From Betaproteobacteria bacterium (lineage in GTDB: Bacteria; Pseudomonadota; Gammaproteobacteria; Burkholderiales; CAIKXV01), in NCBI GenBank assembly GCA_021298815.1, contig JAJTHE010000002.1:62001-126000 (forward strand): 64,000 nucleotides of DNA, written 5' to 3'. The translations under genes and the position numbers were made by a program. This document shows, one piece after another, positions 51,904 through 60,558 of this stretch. The first letter of the stretch is position 1. Each line of letters begins with the position of its first letter. The notes below the pieces were generated by a model. The model was given only the letters and a program-made list of their open reading frames with translations, did not search any database and was not told the DNA's origin.

Positions 51904-53364
51904 TCAGTCGACTCCGCCGATGGTCAATCGCTTCAGAAGGAGATACTCCTCGATCCCGTACTTCGAACCCTCCATTCCGATGCCGGACTGCTTGCGCCCG
52001 CCGAACGGTGCGACCTCGGTGGCGAACACAGCCTTGTTGACCCCGACGACGCCGACCTCCAGCGCCTCCGAGACGCGGAACATGCGGCCGAGATCGCGCG
52101 TGTAGACGTAGGCGGCGAGACCGTACTCGGTGTCGTTCGCAAGGGCGACCGCCTCGGCTTCCGTCGCGAACGCCGAGATCGGGGCGACCGGGCCGAAGAT
52201 CTCCTCCTGCGAAACGCGCATCGCAGGCGTGCAGTCGGCAAGCACCGTGGGCTCGAAGAAGTTCCCTCCGAGCCAATGCCGTCGGCCTCCGTGCACGATG
52301 CGTGCGCCGCCGCGCAACGCGTCATCGACATGCATTTCGAGACGTTCGACGGCACTGTGGTCGATCAGTGGCCCCTGCTGGACGCCCGGCTCGAACCCGT
52401 TGCCGACCTTCAACGCCGCGACCCTGGCGGCGAAGCGCTGCACGAACGCCTCGTATACCCCGTCCTGGACCAGGATGCGGTTCGCGCAAACGCACGTCTG
52501 GCCCGTGTTGCGGAACTTGCAGGCGACCGCGCCTTCGGCTGCGGCGTCCAGGTCCGCGTCATCGAAGATCAGGAACGGTGAGTTGCCCCCGAGCTCCAGA
52601 GACACCTTCTTCACCGTGTCGGCGCACTGGCGCAGCAGCAGTTTCCCGACGTCGGTCGAGCCGGTGAAGGTCACCTTCCGCACCAGTCGATTCGCGGTGA
52701 GTTCCCGCCCGATCGGCTCGGGCGTTCCGGTGACCACGTTGAACACGCCAGGCGGCACGCCGGCCTGGAGCGCGAGCGACGCGAGCGCCAGCGCCGTGTA
52801 CGGCGTCTGCTCCGCCGGCTTGAGCACGATCGTGCAGCCTGCGGCCAGGGCGGGAGCAACCTTGCGGGTCACCATCGCCGCAGGAAAATTCCACGGCGTT
52901 ATCGCTGCACAGACACCCACAGGCTCCTTCATCACCATCGTGCGCGAATCACGCTGCGACGGGCGGATCAGGTCGCCGTAGACACGCTTGCCTTCCTCGG
53001 CGAACCACTCGATGAAGGTCGCTGCGTATGCAACCTCCCCACGTGCTTCACTCTGGGGACGGCCCTGCTCGAGCGTCATCAGCACCGCGAGGTCCTGCTG
53101 ATTTTCCAGGACCAGCGCATGCCAGCGCTTCATGATGGCCGCACGGTCGCCGGCCAGACGATCGCGCCATCCGGGGAACGCTGCACTGGCGGCAAGGATC
53201 GCGCGTTGGGTGTCTGTCGCCCCCATGTCCGGAACCGTTCCGATCCTGTGTCCGTCGGCCGGATCGAAGACCTCGAGCGTCGCATTGGAGTCCGCATCGG
53301 ACCACACGCCATCAACCAGCGCCTGCTGCCTCAGCAGGTCAGGGTTCTTCAGGCTCTCTTTCAT
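51904..53364 (-). CDS. NAD(P)-dependent aldehyde dehydrogenase (succinate-semialdehyde dehydrogenase-like)
   Basis: 486 residues. ITPWNFPAAMVTRKVAPALAAG with Asn159, VTFTGSTDVGK, ELGGNSPFLIFDDADLD with general base Glu257, and the GQTCVCANR nucleophile Cys291 define a class-3-type aldehyde dehydrogenase; the overall pattern is closest to GabD. The ATG at 53364 was preferred to the earlier in-frame start at 53409 because homology begins at this residue. It is read after a Bug gene, so it may process the compound that receptor binds. Confidence 0.91.
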   Translation of the reverse strand: MKESLKNPDLLRQQALVDGVWSDADSNATLEVFDPADGHRIGTVPDMGATDTQRAILAASAAFPGWRDRLAGDRAAIMKRWHALVLENQQDLAVLMTLEQGRPQSEARGEVAYAATFIEWFAEEGKRVYGDLIRPSQRDSRTMVMKEPVGVCAAITPWNFPAAMVTRKVAPALAAGCTIVLKPAEQTPYTALALASLALQAGVPPGVFNVVTGTPEPIGRELTANRLVRKVTFTGSTDVGKLLLRQCADTVKKVSLELGGNSPFLIFDDADLDAAAEGAVACKFRNTGQTCVCANRILVQDGVYEAFVQRFAARVAALKVGNGFEPGVQQGPLIDHSAVERLEMHVDDALRGGARIVHGGRRHWLGGNFFEPTVLADCTPAMRVSQEEIFGPVAPISAFATEAEAVALANDTEYGLAAYVYTRDLGRMFRVSEALEVGVVGVNKAVFATEVAPFGGRKQSGIGMEGSKYGIEEYLLLKRLTIGGVD

Positions 53365-53405
53365 CGATTCCCCTGCCAGCAACCGTTTTTGGAGGACCCG
53401 CCCGG

Positions 53406-54395
53406 TCAATCCAGCTGAAGCCCTGCCGCGCGCGCTACCGCGGACCAGCGCGCAAGATCCAGCCGGATCTGTCGGGCGAACTGCTCCGGTGAGCCAGCCA
53501 GAGCGTCCGCCCCCTGGGACTCGAGACTCTGCAGCACGTCGGGGAGCGAAAGGATCCGGTTGATCTCCGCATTCAGCTGCTTGACCCGTTGCGCCGGCGT
53601 CCCGGCCGGCGCGAAGATTCCGTACCAGGAGTCCGACAGGAAGTCATGCAGCCCGCCCTCCTCGAAGGTGGGGAGGTCGGGAATCGCTGGCGTGCGGGTC
53701 GCAGCGGCGATCGCGATCGGACGAAGTTTTCCGGCCTTGACCATGGGCAGGACCCCCGGCAGCAGGTTGAACATCATCTCGACATGCCCACCCGCGACGT
53801 CGGCGAGGGCCGGCGGACCACCCTTGTAGGCGACGTGCGACAGCCTGATCTTCGCCATGCTGGCGAGCATTTCGCCGGTCAGGTGGGCCGAACTGCCGGC
53901 ACCGAAGGATGCGTAGTTCAACATTCCCGGGCGGGCGCGTGCCAGCGCGATGAGCTGCTTCAGGTCGCGCGCAGGCAGCGACGGGTGCACGACCAGGACG
54001 GAGGGGGAACCGGCGAAATTGCCGACCGGGAGGAAGTCCTTGATCGGGTCGTAGGGCAACTTCCTGTATACGGCCGGATTGGTCGCATGGGTTCCTGTCG
54101 TACCCATCAACAACGTGTATCCGTCGGGAGCAGACTTCATCGCAGCCTGCGTACCGATGATGCCCGCGGCACCGGCCCGGTTGTCGATGATGATCGTCTG
54201 CGCCAGTGACTCGGACATCCTGGCACCCAGCATGCGTGCAAAGATGTCCGCATTGCCGCCGGCGGGGAACGGCACGATCATGCGGATGGACCTGGACGGG
54301 AATGTCTGTGCGTCGACCGTCGGTGACGGGAGCAGGGTGGCGAGCGCCAGGGCAACGCTCGCTGCGCAGGAAATCGATCTCGATCCACGTTGCAC
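53406..54395 (-). CDS. Bug/TctC-family substrate-binding protein
   Basis: 329 residues, GTG at 54395 with GAGGAGGCGC upstream; an ATG at 54470 in frame adds only arginine-rich residues. Signal peptide (ISCAASVALALATLLPSPTVDAQ). MIVPFPAGGNADI, IIIDNRAGAAGIIG, PDGYTLLMG, LNYASFGAGSSAH and HVAYKGGPP; the last two are near those of the Bug gene at 50693. It precedes the aldehyde dehydrogenase by 41 nt. Confidence 0.93.
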   Translation of the reverse strand: MQRGSRSISCAASVALALATLLPSPTVDAQTFPSRSIRMIVPFPAGGNADIFARMLGARMSESLAQTIIIDNRAGAAGIIGTQAAMKSAPDGYTLLMGTTGTHATNPAVYRKLPYDPIKDFLPVGNFAGSPSVLVVHPSLPARDLKQLIALARARPGMLNYASFGAGSSAHLTGEMLASMAKIRLSHVAYKGGPPALADVAGGHVEMMFNLLPGVLPMVKAGKLRPIAIAAATRTPAIPDLPTFEEGGLHDFLSDSWYGIFAPAGTPAQRVKQLNAEINRILSLPDVLQSLESQGADALAGSPEQFARQIRLDLARWSAVARAAGLQLD

Positions 54396-54595
54396 GGGAT
54401 GCGCCTCCTCACCGATTCTTTCGAGCATGCGACAGCGTTGGCCGCGGCGGGAGCTCAGGCCTGAACGCAACCGCGTGCCGGCCAGTCTCCCATGTCATCT
54501 TCGGTGACTTGATCGCGGGGTGTCAAGCGGCCATCGTCCCTTCACCCCCTGCACGCGTTCGATCCCCGATGCGTCATCGGCTCGCAGCCGTCCCT

Positions 54596-55573
54596 TCAGA
54601 GCTTGCCGACGATGCCCGCCTTCATGAGTTGCACGAGGCGTTCGGCTTCCCTCTTCATGAAACGGCCGAACTCCTCCGGCGTCCCGCCCTGGATCTCCAC
54701 GTCGTTCTCTTCGAGACGCTTGCGCACATCCGGCATCGCGAGAATCCTGTTGGAGGCCTCGTTCAGCCGGTCGATGATCGGGCGCGGCGTTCTGGCTGGG
54801 GCCGCCATGCCGAACCAGGTAACGGCTTCCGCGTCCTTGATGCCGAATTCGGCAAGCGTGGGAACCTCCGGCAGGGCCTCGCTGCGCCGTGCACTTGCGA
54901 CACCCAGGATCCTGATTCGCCCTGACCTCACCTGGCCTTCCGAAGACACCTTGGTGGTGTACATGAGCTGAATCTGTCCGCCAACCAGATCCGCGAGCGC
55001 GGGAGCAGTTCCCTTGTAGGGGACGTGCACCACGTTCAGGCCCGTTGCCCGCTGGAACAGCGCCAGTCCGATGTGAAGACTGCTCCCGTTGCCTGACGAC
55101 CCCCAGGTGTACTTTCCCGGGTTCGCCTTCAGCGTCTCCAGGAGTTCCTTCGGCGTCTTCGCGGGAAAGGATGGATGAGCGGCAACGATCAGGGGGGTGA
55201 AGCCGAAATAGACAACCGGCGCGAAATGGCCGAGGCTGTACGGAGCTTTCTGCGCCATCAATGGCGCGTTGATCATCGGTGCCGGATTGGCCAGCAGCAG
55301 CGTATATCCGTCGGGTTGGGCGACCGACACGATCTCGGCTCCGATCAGGCCGCCGGCACCGCCACGATTGTCGACGACGAACTGCTGCCCCAGCACTTCA
55401 GACAACTTCCCGGCCATCAATCGAGCCACGATATCGTTGGACGCACCTGGCGGAAAAGTCACTATCCAGCGGACAGCCTTGACCGGATAGTCCGTGGCGG
55501 CGTTCTGCCCGAGTGCAGGCAATGCAACGAGACCCGTGAATGCAAACGTAAGGGCTTTCCTGAGCAGTTTCAT
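54596..55573 (-). CDS. Bug/TctC-family substrate-binding protein
   Basis: 325 residues; signal peptide ALTFAFTGLVALPALGQ. IVTFPPGASNDI (an unusual variant of VPFPAGG), FVVDNRGGAGGLIG, PDGYTLLLA, YTWGSSGNGSSLH and HVPYKGTAP. It follows the 373-residue UGSC-partner gene by 33 nt, so it is the transport member of the selenoprotein operon. A 200-bp spacer without an open gene separates it from the next Bug gene. Confidence 0.93.
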   Translation of the reverse strand: MKLLRKALTFAFTGLVALPALGQNAATDYPVKAVRWIVTFPPGASNDIVARLMAGKLSEVLGQQFVVDNRGGAGGLIGAEIVSVAQPDGYTLLLANPAPMINAPLMAQKAPYSLGHFAPVVYFGFTPLIVAAHPSFPAKTPKELLETLKANPGKYTWGSSGNGSSLHIGLALFQRATGLNVVHVPYKGTAPALADLVGGQIQLMYTTKVSSEGQVRSGRIRILGVASARRSEALPEVPTLAEFGIKDAEAVTWFGMAAPARTPRPIIDRLNEASNRILAMPDVRKRLEENDVEIQGGTPEEFGRFMKREAERLVQLMKAGIVGKL

Positions 55574-55606
55574 ACGCTCCTCCTTGCCATGAATCCGGTC
55601 TTGTTA

Positions 55607-56728
55607 TCAGCGAGCCTTCAAATCGGCGATCGATAGCGCCGGGCGCCCATCCTCGCGCGATATCGCGCGGGTGATCGCCTGGGTTGCACCGAACGTCGGA
55701 AAGACGGCCGAATGCTTCCCGGGGCCGCCCACGACTGCGATCAACAGGTCCTGCGGGCGCTTGAAGACGGGGATCTGCAGGTCCGCCGGCGCGTCGGCAC
55801 CATATCTGCGGCTGAACCGGTTGTCGATGTTCTCGCGCGAGAACTCTCCCAGCGGCACGCGGGCATGCTCGAACAGGTATTGCCGTATCGCTTCCTTCCC
55901 GTATCCGTCATCGGAGACGCTTTTCGCGTGCTCCGGCCCGAAGACGACGAGAGGCTGCGGATAGGTACCTTCCTGATAGTTGTAGATGTCGTTGTTGCCG
56001 GTTGTCCTCATCGTTCCGGCAATCATCTTCAGGATGCCGATGCCGCTGCTGCTGGCATGGTCGTTGACATTGTGCGGGGGCTCGGCGCCGACAACGGTCA
56101 CGGTACTGATACCTTCGTCAAATCCCCTCTCGACGCTCAAGGAGGGCCATGGGCTTTCCGCTTCGTTCTCTGCCACGCAAAAGCTGAACTTGGAAGGTGC
56201 TCCCAGGGTGGCCATGTCGCCGGTGCCGGGGTATCCGCCCCCGATGTTCATCAACATCAGCCGGACGGCACGTCCGATGGTGGCGTTCGCCTGCCGTCCC
56301 TGTCCGAACGCGTTGACTCCCGCATTGATCTCCAGTTCCCGCGCGATGGGACCATTCACGATCAACAGGGGCGCGCAGGGATGTGTCGTCGCCTGAAGCG
56401 CGTAGAGGTTGAATGCGGGATCGCACATCGCTTCCACGGCAGCCATCAGCACAGGCAGGTATTCAGGCTCGCACCCCGCCATCACTGCATTCACCGCAAG
56501 TCGAATCGGCGTGGCTTCGCCGTATCTCGGCGCAACCTTTCCGATGGAACTGTCCCAGGGGCGGTCGCAATAGGCCAGCATGTCGCGAACCCGCTCTGGG
56601 GTTGGAGGAATGATGGGAAGTCCGTCACTCCACCCCCGATCCTGGAACAGCCTGTTGACCTTCTTCAGGTCGTTCTCGCAACGAACCGTCGACGCGGGTT
56701 GCCTGATCCACTCCTCCAGTGGACTCAT
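55607..56728 (-). CDS. UGSC-associated conserved protein
   Basis: 373 residues, ATG at 56728 overlapping the selenoprotein stop. Family patterns I recognise from genes beside UGSC proteins: WSDGLPIIPPTPERV, LAVNAVMAGCEPEYLPVLMAAVEA, LYALQATTHPCAPLLIVNGPIARELEINAGVNAFGQG, RLMLMNIGGGYPGTGDMAT. The reaction is unknown. Conserved Cys in MAGCEPE and the always-adjacent seleno/thiol protein suggest that both work as one redox complex. No signal peptide, no membrane segment. Confidence 0.8.
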   Translation of the reverse strand: MSPLEEWIRQPASTVRCENDLKKVNRLFQDRGWSDGLPIIPPTPERVRDMLAYCDRPWDSSIGKVAPRYGEATPIRLAVNAVMAGCEPEYLPVLMAAVEAMCDPAFNLYALQATTHPCAPLLIVNGPIARELEINAGVNAFGQGRQANATIGRAVRLMLMNIGGGYPGTGDMATLGAPSKFSFCVAENEAESPWPSLSVERGFDEGISTVTVVGAEPPHNVNDHASSSGIGILKMIAGTMRTTGNNDIYNYQEGTYPQPLVVFGPEHAKSVSDDGYGKEAIRQYLFEHARVPLGEFSRENIDNRFSRRYGADAPADLQIPVFKRPQDLLIAVVGGPGKHSAVFPTFGATQAITRAISREDGRPALSIADLKAR

Positions 56729-57267
56729 CGGGCGATCTGCCTGATCAATGCCTGCAACTGCGGATTGGCCGTTTCGGCGCGACTTGCCACCCCCTCGATG
56801 TTCAATCCCCCGAGCGGGTGAGGGATGACGATCAATGCGAGATCGGGCACCCCGAACACCCTGGCCTGGGCCCTCGCCAGCTTCACGAAGGGCTCCGAGC
56901 AGATCACGGCCGCCGAAACGCCGCGCTTCCGCATCTCACACATGTCACGGACACTCCATGACGTGCATGAGCCTCAATCAGCCATGGCGCTGAGGACCAG
57001 ATCCGAATCGCGCGCCAATTGGTCGAGGATCGTCTCCGACGCGGGAAGCGCGACACTCCCCTTCCGGAGGGTAGTCACCGATGCGACCTTCATTCCCACG
57101 GAGACATGGTCGACCAGCATGCGCAGCAGATGATCTGCGTTCGCCTTGCTGTTATCGAGCAGACCGAGCCGCAAGGCATCGAGACTGGCCTTGCGCTGCC
57201 CGCGATCCACGATTTCCGGCTCGGCCGCAGGCGCTTCCGGGACCAGCAGCGTCAATTCATCGCTCAT
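56725..57267 (-). CDS. UGSC-family selenoprotein (Sec98, in-frame UGA)
   Basis: 180 residues when UGA at 56976-56974 is read as Sec. The N-terminal half (LTLLVPEAP, VASVTTLRKGSVALPASE, DSDLVLSAMAD) runs straight through U-G-S-C-TSW into SVRDMCEMRKRGVSAAVICSEPFVKLARAQARVFGV and ends in ALIVIPHPLGGL, exactly the UGSC family layout; in Cys homologues the first position is C. Without recoding, both halves would have to be separate truncated proteins. The start overlaps the amidohydrolase stop and its stop overlaps the partner gene, each as ATGA. A very stable bSECIS-like hairpin follows the UGA. Confidence 0.9.
56939..56965 (-). promoter_or_regulatory. Candidate bacterial SECIS hairpin of the UGSC mRNA
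   Basis: GUCAUGGA pairs with UCCGUGAC (eight pairs with one G-U) around the tri-loop GUG at 56954-56952, extended by a 2-nt bulge and a CAC/GUG helix. The loop begins 19 nt after the UGA codon (distance 16-37 expected) and its first base is G. Both criteria for SelB recognition are met. Folding was done by eye. Confidence 0.75.
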
Positions 57268-58115
57268 GATGAGTGTCCTGTCGGATGTTCATGCCAACCG
57301 AGGTATTCATTCAGGCCGCGGCCCATGATCCACTGCAGGTCTTCCTTCGAAAGCCATTCGATCTCCTCGGTAAACAAGGTAATGCATTGACGATACGTGC
57401 ACGGGAGCCTCGAGAGATCGGATCCCCAGAACATCCGCCTGGGCCCGAAGGCTTCGTAGGTCCGCTTGATGTATTCATGGGTGTTCCGGTACGGATACGG
57501 GTCGCTCGTGAAGACGGGAAGCGCGCTGGCCTTTACCGCGACGTTGGGATGGCGGGAAAGGACGAGCAGCTTTTCGAAACCTTCGAAGGCGTGTTCATCC
57601 TTGCCGCCCCCCGTGAGCCCCATGTGATCCAGCACCAGCTTCAACCCTGGATGTCGCTCGGCGATCCGGTCTGCGCAATGCATCAGATCATAGGGAAAAA
57701 GGGCCATCACCGGCATTCCCTTCTTCTCGGCGTCGCCCCAGAACCAGTCCATCCGTCCGGCAAGAAGGGGTTCCTGAAGCAGCGGATTGCTGAAGATGAA
57801 TCTCACGCCCAGCATTCCCGGCTGGTCGGTCCAGGTTTCCAGTGCCTTGCGGGCGCCGGGCGCATCGGTGTCGAGCCGACCCATGATTCGAAATCGTCCG
57901 GGATGCTCGAGGAACCCCTCGATCGCAAGATCGTTGCGATCGCCTTCCCATGACGGCGGCACGAGGATCGCACGTTCCACGCCGGCCGCGTCCATTTCCC
58001 GCAGCAGTTCGTCGGTTGCGAGCGGAATCGGGCGTTGCGCTGCGGTCCGCCTGGGCCAGGGGCGGTCGGGAGTGTCAGCGCCCCAGATGTGGACTTGAGC
58101 ATCGGTGATCTTCAA
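57264..58115 (-). CDS. Amidohydrolase family protein (TIM-barrel lactonase-like)
   Basis: 283 residues from the TTG at 58115, which has GAGGA about nine nucleotides upstream; no ATG is nearby. QVHIWGADTPDRPWPRR, ELLREMDAAGVERAILVPPSW, LVLDHMGLTG, WGSDLSRLPCTYRQC identify a member of the group that includes 4-sulfomuconolactone hydrolase and 2-pyrone-4,6-dicarboxylate hydrolase. The HIW in place of HxH is common in this group. First gene of the UGSC operon (amidohydrolase, UGSC, partner, Bug receptor). Confidence 0.87.
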   Translation of the reverse strand: MKITDAQVHIWGADTPDRPWPRRTAAQRPIPLATDELLREMDAAGVERAILVPPSWEGDRNDLAIEGFLEHPGRFRIMGRLDTDAPGARKALETWTDQPGMLGVRFIFSNPLLQEPLLAGRMDWFWGDAEKKGMPVMALFPYDLMHCADRIAERHPGLKLVLDHMGLTGGGKDEHAFEGFEKLLVLSRHPNVAVKASALPVFTSDPYPYRNTHEYIKRTYEAFGPRRMFWGSDLSRLPCTYRQCITLFTEEIEWLSKEDLQWIMGRGLNEYLGWHEHPTGHSS

Positions 58116-58490
58116 GCGCTTGTCCTCGTCAGGTACGGTTGCGGCATCGGGTCACGCTCGTACGGAGGGCCGCAGGGCGCGCCGGTGCCGGCAGGTATCC
58201 GTGCCGCCGGTGATGCTCATCAGGCCGCTCATGGCCTGGACGATGCAGTCGTCACCGGGTTCGTGGCTCGTGTGCCGACAAGTCGAATAGTCCATGCCGT
58301 CCGAATCTCTGTGTCGAAGGGGAGACTGTACGAGTGATCGGAGCGCGGCACCAATGAATATGATGGCATGGTCCATAACGGACGGGTATACCCCAGGAAC
58401 CGCCGGCAGTTGCAGTACATCGTCGGGATCGCCTGAAAGGGGCTGAGCCTTTCCAGGGCAGGCGGAGCGTGCATGCCTCGCTACCCGGGA
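58116..58490. other. Spacer before the UGSC operon, no gene seen
   Basis: About 375 bp between the amidohydrolase TTG and the stop of the reductase gene. Short open frames on both strands have no family character. On the minus strand TTGGTG, an 18-nt spacer and TACAGT (near 58325-58355) is a weak promoter candidate for the UGSC operon. No repeat or hairpin stands out. Confidence 0.4.
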
Positions 58491-59552
58491 TCAGTCCGCA
58501 CCCTTGTTCGCCGCCGGCGGGATATCCGCCGGACGCATTGCCGCGCGCAGTTCTTCAAGGTTCTCCCAGCGCATTTCCCGCCGCCCGGTTTCGATCTCGT
58601 CGAACAGCTTCAACTGCAGCGCGTTGACCGGCGTCGGCACCCCATGGCGCGCGCCGGTGCGGACGATCTCGCCGGTGACGTATTCGATCTCCGTCCGGCG
58701 CTTGCGCACCACGATGTCGCGCCAGTAGCCGGTGCGTACCCGCGTATTGCCCGCGGCCTGTCCGGCCGCCATTGCGTCCAGCACGGCGAAGGCGGCATCG
58801 CGGCCGGCGGGCGTGGGGTCGAGGAACGGGGCAGGGTCGAAGTGCCCGAACGCCTCGACCGCCACGCCATCGGCGGCCGCGGCGAGGATCCCTTCGCGCA
58901 GCAGCTGGACGCGGATCGGGTGGTACCTGCGCTCCGCGCGCAGCACCAGCGCATCGGTGTCGACCAGCGCGGTGAAGGCATCCACCGTGCCCTTGCAGAT
59001 CTTCGCCCAGACGCAGCCGAGGATGTTGTCGCGCACATGGGTCGGTACCGAGTGCGCGAGCAGCTGCTGCACCGCTGCGAGGCGCGGCGTCCGGTCGTCG
59101 TCGAGGGTGCCGATGAACAGGCTGCCCTGCCGGCCGCGACGGATCTCGCCGGGGCCGGTGCAGTCGGAGGAGAAGTCCACCAGGCAGCCGATGGTGCGCG
59201 CGGCGCCGATGCGCCGGGCGATGCAGGTCTCGTTGACGCCGTTCTGCAGCGAGACCACCGAGGCGTCCGGCGCCAGATGCGGCTCGATCAGGTCCAGCGC
59301 GGCATCCCGGAACTGCGACTTCACCGCGAGGAACACGACATCGAACGTTCCCTGCACGTCCGCCGGCAGGGCCGCGCGAACCGCTATCCGCTGGTCGCCG
59401 CCCGCCGCGAACGACACGCGCAGGCCGCGGGCATTCATTGCCGCGACATGGTCGGCGTCGGTGTCCACCAGCAGCACGTCCGCGCCGGCCGCGGCCATGC
59501 CTGCGCCCACCACGCCGCCGATCGCACCGCTGCCCCAGACCGCTATTCGCAT
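58491..59552 (-). CDS. 2-dehydropantoate 2-reductase (ketopantoate reductase) family protein
   Basis: 353 residues. N-terminal Rossmann domain (IAVWGSGAIGGVVGAGMAAAG with GxGAxG at 7-12), FLAVKSQ, SLQNGVNE, then the C-terminal domain with VWAKICKGTVDAFTALVDTDAL and NALQLKLFDEIETGRREMRWENL. The length, slightly above that of PanE, and catabolic surroundings suggest a paralogue acting on another 2-oxo/hydroxy acid rather than pantothenate synthesis. 34 nt downstream of a Bug gene. Confidence 0.88.
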   Translation of the reverse strand: MRIAVWGSGAIGGVVGAGMAAAGADVLLVDTDADHVAAMNARGLRVSFAAGGDQRIAVRAALPADVQGTFDVVFLAVKSQFRDAALDLIEPHLAPDASVVSLQNGVNETCIARRIGAARTIGCLVDFSSDCTGPGEIRRGRQGSLFIGTLDDDRTPRLAAVQQLLAHSVPTHVRDNILGCVWAKICKGTVDAFTALVDTDALVLRAERRYHPIRVQLLREGILAAAADGVAVEAFGHFDPAPFLDPTPAGRDAAFAVLDAMAAGQAAGNTRVRTGYWRDIVVRKRRTEIEYVTGEIVRTGARHGVPTPVNALQLKLFDEIETGRREMRWENLEELRAAMRPADIPPAANKGAD

Positions 59553-59586
59553 GGGCCTCGCTCCCCGGCCGACACGGCGGCCGTCG

Positions 59587-60558
59587 TCATTCCGGCCGGA
59601 TGCCGGCTGCCTTCACCACCCGCGCGGCGCGCGCGACCTCTTCCCGGATCAGCGCATGCAGCGCCTCCGGCGTGCCGGTCTCCGGGTCAGCACCCTGCGC
59701 GACCAGGCTCTGCCGTACCTCGGTCGAGTTGACCACCTTCACGATCGCCGCGTTGGCCCGGTCGACGATCGCGCGCGGCACGCCTGCCGGCATCAGCACA
59801 CCTATCCAGGAGCGCGACTCGAACGTGGGCACCGTCTCGGCGATGGTTGGCACCTCCGGCAGGGACGGATGCCGCTTCGGGCTGGTGACCCCCAGTGCGC
59901 GCAGCCGTCCGGCCTTCACGTAGGGCTGCCCGCTGGCGATCGCCGGGAACACCAGGTCGACCTGGCCGCCGACGAGGTCGGCCAGCGCCAGGGCCACGCC
60001 CTTGTAGGGGATGTGCATCATGCGCGTGCCGGTCATCTGCATGAACAGCTCGCCCGACAGGTGCGCCGCGCTGCCCGTGCCGCCGGAACCGAAGTTGAGC
60101 CGGTCGGGCTTCGCGCGGGCGAGGGCGACGACCTCCTTCACGTTGCGCGCCGGCACGTTCGGATGCACGGTCAGCACGTACGCCGACTGGTACACGAGGC
60201 TGACCGGTGCGAAGTCGGCCACGATGTCGTGCGGCACCTGCTTCATGACGCTCGGGTTGACCGTGTTCTGGCCGGTGCCCATCAGCCAGGTGTAGCCGTC
60301 GGCCGGCGCGCGGGCGACGACCTCGGCACCGAGCATCGCATTGGCGCCAGCCCGGTTCTCGATCACGATCGGCTGGCCGAGGACCTCGGTCAGCCGTGGT
60401 GCGATGAAGCGGGCGACGACGTCCGGGCCGCCGCCGGCGGCGGTGGGCACGATGATGCGGATCGGGCGATTGGGCCACGCCTGGGACCATGCCTCGCCGG
60501 CGCTGGTGGCGAGAGCAGTGAAGGCGGCGAGCGCCGCGCAGAGCATCGGAAGGTTCAT
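59587..60558 (-). CDS. Bug/TctC-family substrate-binding protein
   Basis: 323 residues; signal peptide AALAAFTALATSAGEAWSQ. IIVPTAAGGGPDV (a variant of the PFPAGG motif), IVIENRAGANAMLG, ADGYTWLMGTG, LNFGSGGTGSAAH and HIPYKGVAL. Its ATG overlaps the stop of the broken SRAP gene by 4 nt. Together with the reductase-like gene it forms a leftward pair. Confidence 0.94.
   Translation of the reverse strand: MNLPMLCAALAAFTALATSAGEAWSQAWPNRPIRIIVPTAAGGGPDVVARFIAPRLTEVLGQPIVIENRAGANAMLGAEVVARAPADGYTWLMGTGQNTVNPSVMKQVPHDIVADFAPVSLVYQSAYVLTVHPNVPARNVKEVVALARAKPDRLNFGSGGTGSAAHLSGELFMQMTGTRMMHIPYKGVALALADLVGGQVDLVFPAIASGQPYVKAGRLRALGVTSPKRHPSLPEVPTIAETVPTFESRSWIGVLMPAGVPRAIVDRANAAIVKVVNSTEVRQSLVAQGADPETGTPEALHALIREEVARAARVVKAAGIRPE

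Noticed and set aside
56974-57267. Stand-alone 97-residue protein ending at the UGA
   Set aside because: Homology to the UGSC family runs through the UGA, and the fragment would end directly before the redox motif.
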